Origin: Bacteroidales bacterium
Lineage (GTDB): Bacteria; Bacteroidota; Bacteroidia; Bacteroidales; UBA10428
NCBI GenBank assembly: GCA_035299085.1
Contig: DATGXG010000061.1
Coordinates: 1-55,524, forward strand
Reading direction: 5' to 3'
Length of the DNA stretch: 55,524 bases
Shown: piece after piece, positions 1 to 7,864 of the stretch
How the letters are laid out: every line of letters starts with the position of its first letter
Numbering within the stretch: position 1 is the first letter of the stretch
Program-made: the position numbers and the translations under genes
The notes under the pieces: model-generated
Told to the model about the DNA's origin: nothing
What the model saw: the letters and a program-made list of their open reading frames with translations, nothing else
Databases searched by the model: none

Positions 1-1290
1 ACTATAGTTTTTTAATAAACCTGATATGTTGACATTGGACCGAATCACCCCGCCTAAATTATCAATGCTGTCAATGCCGCCGAATTCTTTCAAATCCTTG
101 AGATCAATCAGGGCGTTCAGATGAGAATTAAAATAGGGTGATTTGAGGTTTTTAAAGTCAAAACGACCATTTACAAAGCCTTTTCCTAGCACAGCAGACA
201 TGGTATCAATCTGAAGCCTGAAATCAGCCGCATTCCAGCCTGAAACCGTACCTTTAAGCATCAGGCCGGTAACTGATGACCTGGTCCTTGTATTCCTGGC
301 TATGCAATGATCAAGTATGAAATCCGAACGGACCATAAGCCTTTTTTTGGCCGTAAGTTCCCCTTTCACAGTAAGATTAAGTTTACCGTTTCCACTGAAA
401 GCATAATCACCGGTTGAAAATCGGGTGGAGTAGGGAATGATTGACATCAGCTCATCCAGGCCGAATTTTGGTATACTCAGTGTAAGATTAATATTGCTGT
501 GCTTTCCCCCGTTGTATTCAAGACTTATATCTCCGGCGGCTTTATTGAGCTGAACCTTGCCTGATGGAATCCGGATATGATAACCACCCCAGGCCATTTT
601 TACAGCAAGCTGAAAATCAGCATTCTTAACAAGGTTTTTCTTTAGTACGTCCAGGGAACCGATTCGTAAATTTCCCTTCGTGTCCCCTGATAGTATATTC
701 CCGGTATAATTTCCCCTGAAATGCAGTTTTTCAACCCGTGCAATGAGATTTACATCATTAGTGAGTGAAACTACACGAAGTTTTGTATTATAAAATTCGA
801 TACACCTTAAATTAACCGAATACCCGGCAGATGAAGAATCCGATGATTTCCATACCGAAAGGTTATGCCTGTCCTTATTGTCGAACAGCACATTTACGGT
901 TCCATCGTTAACTACAATTTTTTTCAGTTCGTTTTTTTTCCGGAGCATTTTAAGCAGATCGAATTGCATGTACACGCTGCGGGCCTCTATAAGAGTATCA
1001 GACCATGAGTGGCCAAAATCACGCCGGGAGAATTCATCCCCGCTACGAAGCACCATATCGGTAATTTCAACTGTAATTTTAGGAAAGCCTTTGAGTAGCC
1101 TGAAACGGATGTCATCCATCGACAATTCCGTCGTAAGATGTTCACCCAGGTAACCCTTTAAATATTTGATTACAGCCTTTTCATAATATGCAGAAAGAAT
1201 GGCTGAACAAATACTTACCAGTATAATGATTCCTGCAAGTGTAATCAGTATGTACTTGGCTGACCTGCGGTAAAAACCAGTATTGTCCAT
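1..1290 (-). CDS. AsmA-like membrane-anchored protein (3' end cut by the window edge)
   Basis: I read this frame by translating the reverse complement: it is open for 430 codons from the ATG at 1288-1290 to the window edge, so the C-terminus is missing. Residues about 10-32 form one hydrophobic N-terminal helix, followed by a long beta-rich region of alternating polar and hydrophobic residues. The anchor, the early segment resembling 'LSMDDIRFRLLKGFPKI' and the later 'VNGRFDFKNLKSPYF' type segments fit AsmA/DUF3971-like proteins, which in Gram-negatives span the periplasm and are implicated in lipid transport and outer-membrane homeostasis. It lies 94 bases downstream of the histidine kinase on the same strand, so co-transcription is possible. 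The family call is by pattern only; the role in this organism is not known. Confidence 0.7.
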   Translation of the reverse strand, partial: MDNTGFYRRSAKYILITLAGIIILVSICSAILSAYYEKAVIKYLKGYLGEHLTTELSMDDIRFRLLKGFPKITVEITDMVLRSGDEFSRRDFGHSWSDTLIEARSVYMQFDLLKMLRKKNELKKIVVNDGTVNVLFDNKDRHNLSVWKSSDSSSAGYSVNLRCIEFYNTKLRVVSLTNDVNLIARVEKLHFRGNYTGNILSGDTKGNLRIGSLDVLKKNLVKNADFQLAVKMAWGGYHIRIPSGKVQLNKAAGDISLEYNGGKHSNINLTLSIPKFGLDELMSIIPYSTRFSTGDYAFSGNGKLNLTVKGELTAKKRLMVRSDFILDHCIARNTRTRSSVTGLMLKGTVSGWNAADFRLQIDTMSAVLGKGFVNGRFDFKNLKSPYFNSHLNALIDLKDLKEFGGIDSIDNLGGVIRSNVNISGLLKNYS

Positions 1291-1384
1291 ATTCACATGA
1301 AATGTCAAATATAGGAAACTCCTTAATTGGCACAATTATTACCAATGCTTCGCAAAAGTATTGTGAAAAATCAGAATTCGGGAA

Positions 1385-4027
1385 TTAATTGCTGATAATA
1401 CGAGACCTGTTTTCAGCAGAAGTTTCGGTTGTCTTCAAATAGCGGTCCATAACAGCCATTAAAGTTGAGGCATCAAGCGGTTTTGGCACATAATCATCGC
1501 AACCGGCTTGTCGGATTTTTTCATTATCTCCTGCCATGGCATATGCTGTCTGGGCAATCACAGGCAAATCAGGATTCATGGTTTTAATGAGGCGGGTGGC
1601 CTGAAGTCCATCCATAACCGGAAGTTGGATATCCATGATAACAAGGTCAAGGCGTTCGCCTGATTTTACCACATCCACGGCCTTTTTTCCATTTGAAGCA
1701 TGAATGATTTCAACCTGTGTTTTCCTGAGAAGTTCATTCAAAAAACGGAAACTGATCTGATCGTCCTCAGCAATAAGCACTTTACGTCCGTTCCAGTTAT
1801 ACTGAACTTCGGGCTGTGCGCTTATTTGCCTATGTTCCGGCAGAATGGTCGGTTTAAGATAGGGAATTGTGAACACAAAAGTTGTTCCTGTGCCCGCAAT
1901 GGAATCAACCCACATTTCACCTCCCAGCAGCTGAACAAGGTTCTTTGAAATGGCAAGACCAAGACCGGTTCCTACGATGTTTTTTTCTTCTGATGTCCTG
2001 GCTCTCTTGAACCTTTCAAATATCATGTTCAATTCTTCCCTGGACATGCCGGGGCCGGTATCTTTCACATAAAACTCTATAAGAGTTTCTTCCTTTATGT
2101 GATATCCGAATTCGACAAAGCCTTTATCAGTGAATTTTATCGCATTATTAATGAGGTTAACAAGGACCTGCCTGAGCCTGAAAGGATCGGTTTTAAGAAA
2201 AACGTCTGATGATGATGGGTCATCCTGTAAAAAAGAAAGAGCTATATGCTGTTTGTTGAACTTATTCCGGGTTTCCAACGAAGTATTCAATAATTCAGCA
2301 CACAGGGCATTCAGATTACAGTCCTTTTTAACGATTTTAAGCTCTCCTGCTTCAATTTTTGCTATGTCGATGATATCATCCACCAGGTTAAGTAAAATCT
2401 CGCTGCTGGTTTGAATATATTGCGTAAAATCCTTTTTCTGAACTTCTGGTATCTGCTCCGAAGCCAGGAGATTTGAAAACCCGATGATGGAGTTCATGGG
2501 TGTCCTTATCTCATGCGACATATTGGCAAGGAAGGAGGATTTTAATTCGTCTGAAGATTTCGCTTTACTTGTTTCCTGCTGCAGAGTTTTAATATAATTA
2601 ACCTTGTCGGTGATGTCCACTATAATTCCCCTTTTTCCTGCAATTTTACCGTTGCGGATGATATTGTCGGTGTAAACAGATACCGGGAAACGGCTGTTAT
2701 TTTTACGAATGGCGCTGAATGTGGAATTTTCAATTTTGCTAATACCAAGAATGTCCTCAGCATTTTCGGATACAAGGGTTTCAATCAGGTTGAGTCCGTC
2801 ATTCAGTTCTCTCTCACTGTAACCGAAAGCCTGGTACCAGGCTTTATTTACATACGAATAATTACCGTATACATCCGTCTCAAAAACACTTTGCGGGAGC
2901 ATATCAGCCAGTTCACGATATCTTTGCTGGTTGTCATCCGCGTTGCGCATGGCATTGTCGCGCTGTTTCTCCCATATTTTAAGCTGTGAAAAAAGGTTTC
3001 TGAATTCACCATAAATCTGTTTGATTTCCTTTGCTGAATTCTGTAAATCAGGAGCATGGTTTGAATCAGCGTCGTTTGTCGACATGGCTGAAATGTAGCT
3101 TGTAAGTGCTTCGATATGTGAGGCAATATAGCGGGTGGCATGTAAACTCAGGCCCAGTGCTAAAGCGAAAACAAGAATTACAGATATAATATAAAACATG
3201 CTGAGTCGCGCCAGTATCACTTTTTGCGCGGAAGCGGTCTTTGAGGAAATGGTGTTGAACGATTTTTCTATTTCAGCACCCAGCTTATCCAGTTGCGCCC
3301 TTAACGCAATGTTTCTGTCCAGTCCTGAAAGGCGATCGATATCAACAACCCTCATGAACGACCCGGTATAATTGCTGACCAGGCTCATAGTCCTGTTCTT
3401 TTCTAATACAGAGAGCTTACTGTTTCGTGAGATTTTGTCGCCCAGGTAAGCCAGTTGGTTTTGCATCGCCTTAACTGCGGCTGTATCCTTATTCTGAAAA
3501 TAGTAATTTTCAATATTCCGCAAACGCAGAATATCTTTATTTGTAAGTCCGGGAGCTCTTTCAAGCATCGAAGCATAATCGGCAAGTTCTCCCTGGAGCC
3601 CGAAATTCCTGTAACCGCGCTTGTACACCAGATAAACCAGGCTGTCGAACACAGCATTGTAGCGGTTCATTTTATTATCAAGAAAAGCCAGATCCGCCGA
3701 AATTCCCAGTTTTGCTGTTTCTCCCGAAGTTCTTATCTGTTGTAAAAAAGTACTCAGATCTTTGCTTTGTTCCTGGTGCCTGACCAGGTATGAACTTTTT
3801 CCCTCTGTAAAGAAATCCTGATTGGCTGATTCAAGTGACAGAAAATTGTTGATGTTTTTGCTGTCTCTCAGGAACGCAATGTTCAACGAATTGATCCTGT
3901 CCGCTACCGAAGAAATATGTTTTTCTTTATTGTTGAAGGCCAGGTTAACCGGAACCAGGATACCGGCAATAAGCAGCATAAAAACTATAAACCAGACAAG
4001 GAGCCTGTTTCGGATAGAATTTAGCAT
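1385..4027 (-). CDS. Hybrid sensor histidine kinase (PAS-HisKA-HATPase-REC)
   Basis: An 880-residue inner-membrane hybrid kinase. Helix 1 is at about residues 10-30 and helix 2 at about 276-296; between them is an all-helical periplasmic sensor region of about 240 residues with no recognised ligand motif. A cytoplasmic linker leads to a PAS domain (about 370-475), then the HisKA box with phospho-acceptor His505 in 'MSHEIRTPMN'. The HATPase domain has the N box around 624-632 (NLINNAIKF), G1 'DTGPGM' (656-661) and G2 'GTGLGLA' (686-692). A C-terminal receiver has Asp799 in 'VIMDIQLP' and Lys849. Nothing resembling an output domain follows, so phosphate presumably passes to a separate partner, possibly encoded elsewhere. 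It is transcribed away from the barrel gene at 4239, with a terminator between them. The stimulus cannot be deduced. Confidence 0.95.
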   Translation of the reverse strand: MLNSIRNRLLVWFIVFMLLIAGILVPVNLAFNNKEKHISSVADRINSLNIAFLRDSKNINNFLSLESANQDFFTEGKSSYLVRHQEQSKDLSTFLQQIRTSGETAKLGISADLAFLDNKMNRYNAVFDSLVYLVYKRGYRNFGLQGELADYASMLERAPGLTNKDILRLRNIENYYFQNKDTAAVKAMQNQLAYLGDKISRNSKLSVLEKNRTMSLVSNYTGSFMRVVDIDRLSGLDRNIALRAQLDKLGAEIEKSFNTISSKTASAQKVILARLSMFYIISVILVFALALGLSLHATRYIASHIEALTSYISAMSTNDADSNHAPDLQNSAKEIKQIYGEFRNLFSQLKIWEKQRDNAMRNADDNQQRYRELADMLPQSVFETDVYGNYSYVNKAWYQAFGYSERELNDGLNLIETLVSENAEDILGISKIENSTFSAIRKNNSRFPVSVYTDNIIRNGKIAGKRGIIVDITDKVNYIKTLQQETSKAKSSDELKSSFLANMSHEIRTPMNSIIGFSNLLASEQIPEVQKKDFTQYIQTSSEILLNLVDDIIDIAKIEAGELKIVKKDCNLNALCAELLNTSLETRNKFNKQHIALSFLQDDPSSSDVFLKTDPFRLRQVLVNLINNAIKFTDKGFVEFGYHIKEETLIEFYVKDTGPGMSREELNMIFERFKRARTSEEKNIVGTGLGLAISKNLVQLLGGEMWVDSIAGTGTTFVFTIPYLKPTILPEHRQISAQPEVQYNWNGRKVLIAEDDQISFRFLNELLRKTQVEIIHASNGKKAVDVVKSGERLDLVIMDIQLPVMDGLQATRLIKTMNPDLPVIAQTAYAMAGDNEKIRQAGCDDYVPKPLDASTLMAVMDRYLKTTETSAENRSRIISN

Positions 4028-4171
4028 GCTGTCATTTGTGTTAAGATGATTAAACCAAAGTACTGAATTAAGAAATACAGGATTGGAATAAAAACAAAAA
4101 GTTATTGACAGGTGTTAAAAATCCTTCAATAGTTATTAAGAAACAGGTAAAAAGATTAGACAAAAAATTAA

Positions 4172-4197
4172 AAGGGCGAAGTTTTTACTTCGCCCTT
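4172..4197 (-). terminator. Rho-independent terminator after the barrel gene
   Basis: A perfect 10-bp stem (AAGGGCGAAG / CTTCGCCCTT) with a 6-base loop lies 42 bases beyond the stop codon of the outer-membrane barrel gene. Read on the minus strand it is followed by a T-rich run. The plus-strand side is also T-rich, so it could work in both directions. Confidence 0.85.
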
Positions 4198-4238
4198 TTT
4201 TGTTTCAAAACCGTTTAGGAGTTCAGAATTTTCGGAAA

Positions 4239-5246
4239 TTAAAAGTTGAATGACAGACCAAGGCTGAAGGGATGTAATTCAGGACCTTTATCTTTTACAA
4301 ACATGGTAGTCATGTAGTAATCACCGAAAACGCTGACATTACCGAAGCCGGCCCGGGCTGTAATACCATAGCGGAACGGATTGATGTTGAAATCGTCTCG
4401 GTTCTTGTCCTTGCTTTTCCCGTTTTCTTTATAAACAACCTTAGTATGGGAACCGATTTTTAATCCTCCCACGATGCCTACTGAAAGGAAAACTCTCTTC
4501 GACCTGATTGCATTGGGAAACTGCACTTCAAGAATAACCGGAACCCGGAGGAATGTGGTTGTCAGTTTACTTTTGCCCACATTGCCTGTAAGAGCACTGT
4601 CAACTACATAATCGTTCAATTCTACTATCGTATTGTTGTTGTCGAAAAAATAATTGTTTAATTCAACTCCCAGTCCGGTAACAATTCCTAAATGCGATGT
4701 TCCAAATCCCAGGCTGTATTGGGCAAAATTGATATTGGCTACCCATGACCTGCCGGTATTCAGATCCATAAAAGATGCGTCTCCCGTTCTGGAGAGGGAA
4801 AAGTCATTATCAAGGAAATTATTGATACCCCACTCAAATCCGGCCCAATGTCCCCTGAATTTAGGATTTGAAATCCGGGGATGATCAATTCGGCTTATTT
4901 TTACGTCAGTATCGTCATTGTTTTCAAGAATACGGATTTCCTTATTCCCGACACGGATACTGGTTGAATCGGGATGGTCTCTTACCTCGAGCACAGGACG
5001 TTCTCCAACCTTAACATAGGTAGTATCTCCATTTTCGATTACCTTAACCACATCCCTGTCCATCACTCTTACGTTCGTTTCATCCGATTCGTCATCTACA
5101 ATAACCGGTTCGGAAGAATTGTCATTACGCGGTTCCACTTTCTCATCCTGGTCCTTGTTCATGATGCTTTTCAGCGAATCGAGTTCCTGGGCGTTTATTG
5201 CAGAGCAAAATACAGCCACAAGCAATAAAGTATAAAGCTTTTTCAT
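4239..5246 (-). CDS. Outer-membrane beta-barrel protein with N-terminal beta repeats
   Basis: A 335-residue exported protein. Residues 1-19 are a signal peptide ending near 'INAQ'. Residues about 55-120 hold about three degenerate strand-turn-strand units of roughly 20 residues ('VVKVIENGDTTYVKVG', 'VLEVRDHPDSTSIRVG', 'IRILENNDDTDVKI'). From about residue 130 the alternating pattern, and the terminal 'LHPFSLGLSFNF' ending in Phe, fit a PorT/OMP_b-brl_2-type barrel inserted by the Bam machinery. It is the third gene of a sigma / anti-sigma-like / barrel set, 69 bases after the anti-sigma-like gene, and is followed by a terminator. It may be both target and sensor of that circuit; this is inference. 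No exact function is recognised. Confidence 0.8.
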   Translation of the reverse strand: MKKLYTLLLVAVFCSAINAQELDSLKSIMNKDQDEKVEPRNDNSSEPVIVDDESDETNVRVMDRDVVKVIENGDTTYVKVGERPVLEVRDHPDSTSIRVGNKEIRILENNDDTDVKISRIDHPRISNPKFRGHWAGFEWGINNFLDNDFSLSRTGDASFMDLNTGRSWVANINFAQYSLGFGTSHLGIVTGLGVELNNYFFDNNNTIVELNDYVVDSALTGNVGKSKLTTTFLRVPVILEVQFPNAIRSKRVFLSVGIVGGLKIGSHTKVVYKENGKSKDKNRDDFNINPFRYGITARAGFGNVSVFGDYYMTTMFVKDKGPELHPFSLGLSFNF

Positions 5247-5315
5247 GTTTTAATCGTTTAATTAAATATTGATTTGTTTATCTGTCGGACGTACAGGTAA
5301 GCGAAAAGTTACAGG

Positions 5316-6302
5316 CTATTTTACTTTTGAGCCTTCAATTGAATAACTTTCGGTGTTAACCTGCAAACCGTCGGAAGTTTTGGCAAGTGAAAGCTGTGAT
5401 TCGGTAAGGTAATTAATACCTGAAATAGCCTTTTCTGCTGTTTTCCAGAAATCGATGTGCGAAACGATTGCCTGCAGCATATTTTCGGAATTCACAATAT
5501 CATTCCACATATTGCGGGCCGGATTCTTCTTTGGGGCATTGCCCAGCTCAGGCAGCGGATATTCGGATCCATCAAAAACATTTCCACGCAAAGGTTCTAT
5601 AGAAGCCAGCGTGATTTCTTCAACTATATAGGGCACTTCATCAGAAGCAGTATTTTTGTCTGAAGGCGACAATGGTGCGGATGTATTGACTGCAGCAGCC
5701 GATGAAAGCCTTACTGTGTGGTGATTTTTATGGACTGTTGTTTTTTGGGGAACCAGGATTTCCAGTTCGCTGAGCCCGGCCGCAGCCTGACCGGTCTGTC
5801 TGCCTGCAGGCATGAGCCAGATGATAAAGAGTATAGCCGCTGCAATACTGACGGCAAAATAAAGGATCCTTACAGGAACAATTTTTCCTCCCTGCTTTTT
5901 AAGGGATTGTTTATTTTCAAACAGGATGTTATGATCCGGTTTAAGTTTCATATTCCTGTACGCAGCAAGGTCTTTTTCCTTTCCAGGATTCATTTCAATG
6001 TATTTGTGCAGCCGTTTTTCCTGGTTCGGGTTTAACAAACCCTCAACACTGGCGATACAGAATTCGTCGAAGTTTGTCGGATTGATGTGCTGTATATCCT
6101 GAAAATCCTTTTTAAGTATGTTTTTGTTCACAAAAACCTGGTCACCTGTATCCAGTTTTTTAATTTCGTTTTCAGGCAGGTAATTGTCAAATTCAGGATT
6201 TTCAGCCAGAAAAGCCATAAGTTCTGCTGTAAACACCGGATCGAGGTTGCCTTCGATGTAATCGAGCAGGTACGCTTCAAAATTATTGCGGTTAATCGTC
6301 AT
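5316..6302 (-). CDS. Membrane anti-sigma-like protein with a duplicated cytoplasmic motif
   Basis: A 328-residue protein with one membrane helix at about 146-165 (ILYFAVSIAAAILFIIWLM), N-terminus predicted inside. The cytoplasmic part contains two copies of the same motif: residues 7-43 ('NFEAYLLDYIEGNLDP...LAENPEF') and 77-113 ('NFDEFCIASVEGLLNP...IEMNPGK'). This N-F-x-x-[FY]-x-x-x-x-[IV]-E-G-x-L-x-P pattern is common at the N-terminus of Bacteroidota anti-sigma-like proteins; the Zn-binding HxxxCxxC of classical ZAS domains is absent. The remainder is periplasmic and of no recognised family. The gene starts 5 bases after the ECF sigma stop codon, which strongly suggests the pair works together. 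Binding and inhibition of the sigma factor is inferred from position and topology. Confidence 0.75.
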   Translation of the reverse strand: MTINRNNFEAYLLDYIEGNLDPVFTAELMAFLAENPEFDNYLPENEIKKLDTGDQVFVNKNILKKDFQDIQHINPTNFDEFCIASVEGLLNPNQEKRLHKYIEMNPGKEKDLAAYRNMKLKPDHNILFENKQSLKKQGGKIVPVRILYFAVSIAAAILFIIWLMPAGRQTGQAAAGLSELEILVPQKTTVHKNHHTVRLSSAAAVNTSAPLSPSDKNTASDEVPYIVEEITLASIEPLRGNVFDGSEYPLPELGNAPKKNPARNMWNDIVNSENMLQAIVSHIDFWKTAEKAISGINYLTESQLSLAKTSDGLQVNTESYSIEGSKVK

Positions 6303-6307
6303 GGCTT

Positions 6308-6793
6308 CTAAATTACAGATTCAATACTACCGATGTAATTTTTCAGGAACATTCTGCCCCTGAAAATATAAACCTTTACCTGTGATTCTGTAAGTCCGGT
6401 AATGCCGGCTATTTCTTCGTAGGAATACCCTTCGTAGTCCCTTAACATGATCACACTGCGCTGATCTTCCGGAAGTTTCTGCACAGCCTGGTCAAGCAGT
6501 TCGGACAACCCGGGGTTTTCTGCCGGTGCAACGTGCTGGTCGTGAATGCCGGCGTCAAATGTTGTGCTTCTTTTTTCCTTACGGATCATATCAATCATTG
6601 TGTGATATGCGGATGTGAAGAGATAGGATTTCACTTTGGAGGCGGAGACTTCATCCACTTTCAGCCAAAGCTTTTCATAGGTGTCCTGCACGATATCCCG
6701 CGCTTTATCGGTATTTTTTATGTTCTTCAGGATAAAGCGGAAAATACCGTCAGAATGATCATCAACCGATTTGTTGTACTCAGCAACAGTCAT
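6308..6793 (-). CDS. RNA polymerase ECF sigma factor (sigma-70 family)
   Basis: A 161-residue ECF sigma factor. Region 2 is at about residues 10-75 ('ARDIVQDTYEKLWLKV', then 'VKSYLFTSAYHTMIDMIRKEKR'). Region 4 is at about 100-155 ('LPEDQRSVIMLRDYEGYSYEEIAGITGLTE' split by the helix-turn-helix, then 'VKVYIFRGR'). Length and layout are typical of Bacteroidota ECF factors. It heads a three-gene set with an anti-sigma-like membrane protein and an outer-membrane barrel. Its own promoter is unclear: a TAACTTTT element about 40 bases upstream resembles the -7 box with one mismatch. The regulon is unknown, although the co-transcribed barrel is an obvious candidate. Confidence 0.92.
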   Translation of the reverse strand: MTVAEYNKSVDDHSDGIFRFILKNIKNTDKARDIVQDTYEKLWLKVDEVSASKVKSYLFTSAYHTMIDMIRKEKRSTTFDAGIHDQHVAPAENPGLSELLDQAVQKLPEDQRSVIMLRDYEGYSYEEIAGITGLTESQVKVYIFRGRMFLKNYIGSIESVI

Positions 6794-6847
6794 CAGAATT
6801 CCGGATTTCAGGAATAGGACGTTTGAGATTAAGAAAAGTTACTGAAA

Positions 6848-6960
6848 AATGTGATAATTTGCCAATGAGCTAATTTGCTAATGAGGGAATGTGTGAATGC
6901 AAAAATGCCAATGAACTAAATAATTAGCACATTGGCACATTATCTCATTGGCACATTAAT
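6848..6960. repeat. Two-armed array of 8-bp words after atpG
   Basis: On the plus strand the region begins as 8-base words of the form AATnnGnn (AATGTGAT, AATTTGCC, AATGAGCT, AATTTGCT and so on). From about 6925 the same words run on the opposite strand (AATGTGCC, AATGAGAT, AATGTGCC, AATGTGCT read from 6956 downwards). The minus-strand arm begins 4 bases after the atpG stop codon. The two arms are inverted, so the RNA could fold into a long imperfect hairpin and may end the atp transcript. The same word family recurs at 26869-27012. Confidence 0.8.
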
Positions 6961-7845
6961 TTACTCCTTCAGCGCCTCTGCACCACCGACTATTTCGAGA
7001 ATTTCACCGGTGATGGCGGCCTGGCGGGCTTTATTGTAATTAAGTTCGAGCTCGCGGATAAGATCCGTAGCATTATCGGTTGCCTTATGCATGGCAGTCA
7101 TGCGGGCACCGTGTTCAGCAGCGTTAGACTCAAGCATGGCCCTGAAAAACTGCACTCTCAGCGTGTAGGGGATCATTTCATTGATGATATCCTGTCCCGA
7201 AGGCTCAAGGATATAATCTGTTTTTGATTCGTATTTATCATCAGCGTCGGTTTCACCGATCAGGGGAAGAAGAAACTCCTCGGTTATTTCCTGTACAGCT
7301 GCATTTTTAAACTGGTTGTAAATGATCTTGATTACACCGTATTTTTGTTCAATGAAGTCCTGTATAAACTGGTTTGTAAGTTCACTTGTTTTTTCAAAAG
7401 TGATTTTATCAAACAGCTGATGGAAGGTGGCTGTTACCTTGAAATTTTTCGATTTTAACTGGTCAGCGCCCTTTTTTCCGATGGCAATGATATCTACCTT
7501 ACCCTGGTTGTATGCTTCCGAATAATGTTCGTGTATGCTCTGGATGGCTTTCTTTACAATATTTGTATTGAAAGCACCGCAGAGTCCGCGGTTTGATGTA
7601 ATTACGACAATCAAAATCCTTCCGGCATCGGACGAGCGGGTGAACACATTTTCATGATTCTCATCCAGTCCGCTGCCCGCGTGTTTCAGCACATCATGAA
7701 GCTTAATGTAGAACGGACGTAACTGAAGGATGGCATCCTGAGCCTTACGCAGCTTGGCAGCCGATACCATTTTCATGGCACTGGTGATCTGCCTCGTGGA
7801 TTTCACCGAATTCAGCCGGATCCGTATTTCTTTTAGATTTGCCAT
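6961..7845 (-). CDS. atpG: F1Fo ATP synthase subunit gamma
   Basis: A 294-residue subunit, the central rotor shaft of F1 that couples rotation of the c-ring to catalysis in the alpha/beta ring. The N-terminus 'LKEIRIRLNSVKSTRQIT.AMKMV' and the C-terminal 'RMTAMHKATDNA' with 'YNKARQAAITGEILEIVGGA' are the two conserved gamma coiled-coil strands. Length is as expected. It is the last gene of the minus-strand operon, 19 bases after atpA, and its stop codon abuts a two-armed 8-bp repeat array that may serve as the transcript end. Confidence 0.98.
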   Translation of the reverse strand: MANLKEIRIRLNSVKSTRQITSAMKMVSAAKLRKAQDAILQLRPFYIKLHDVLKHAGSGLDENHENVFTRSSDAGRILIVVITSNRGLCGAFNTNIVKKAIQSIHEHYSEAYNQGKVDIIAIGKKGADQLKSKNFKVTATFHQLFDKITFEKTSELTNQFIQDFIEQKYGVIKIIYNQFKNAAVQEITEEFLLPLIGETDADDKYESKTDYILEPSGQDIINEMIPYTLRVQFFRAMLESNAAEHGARMTAMHKATDNATDLIRELELNYNKARQAAITGEILEIVGGAEALKE

Positions 7846-7864
7846 ATATTTTCAGGAAAACCGT

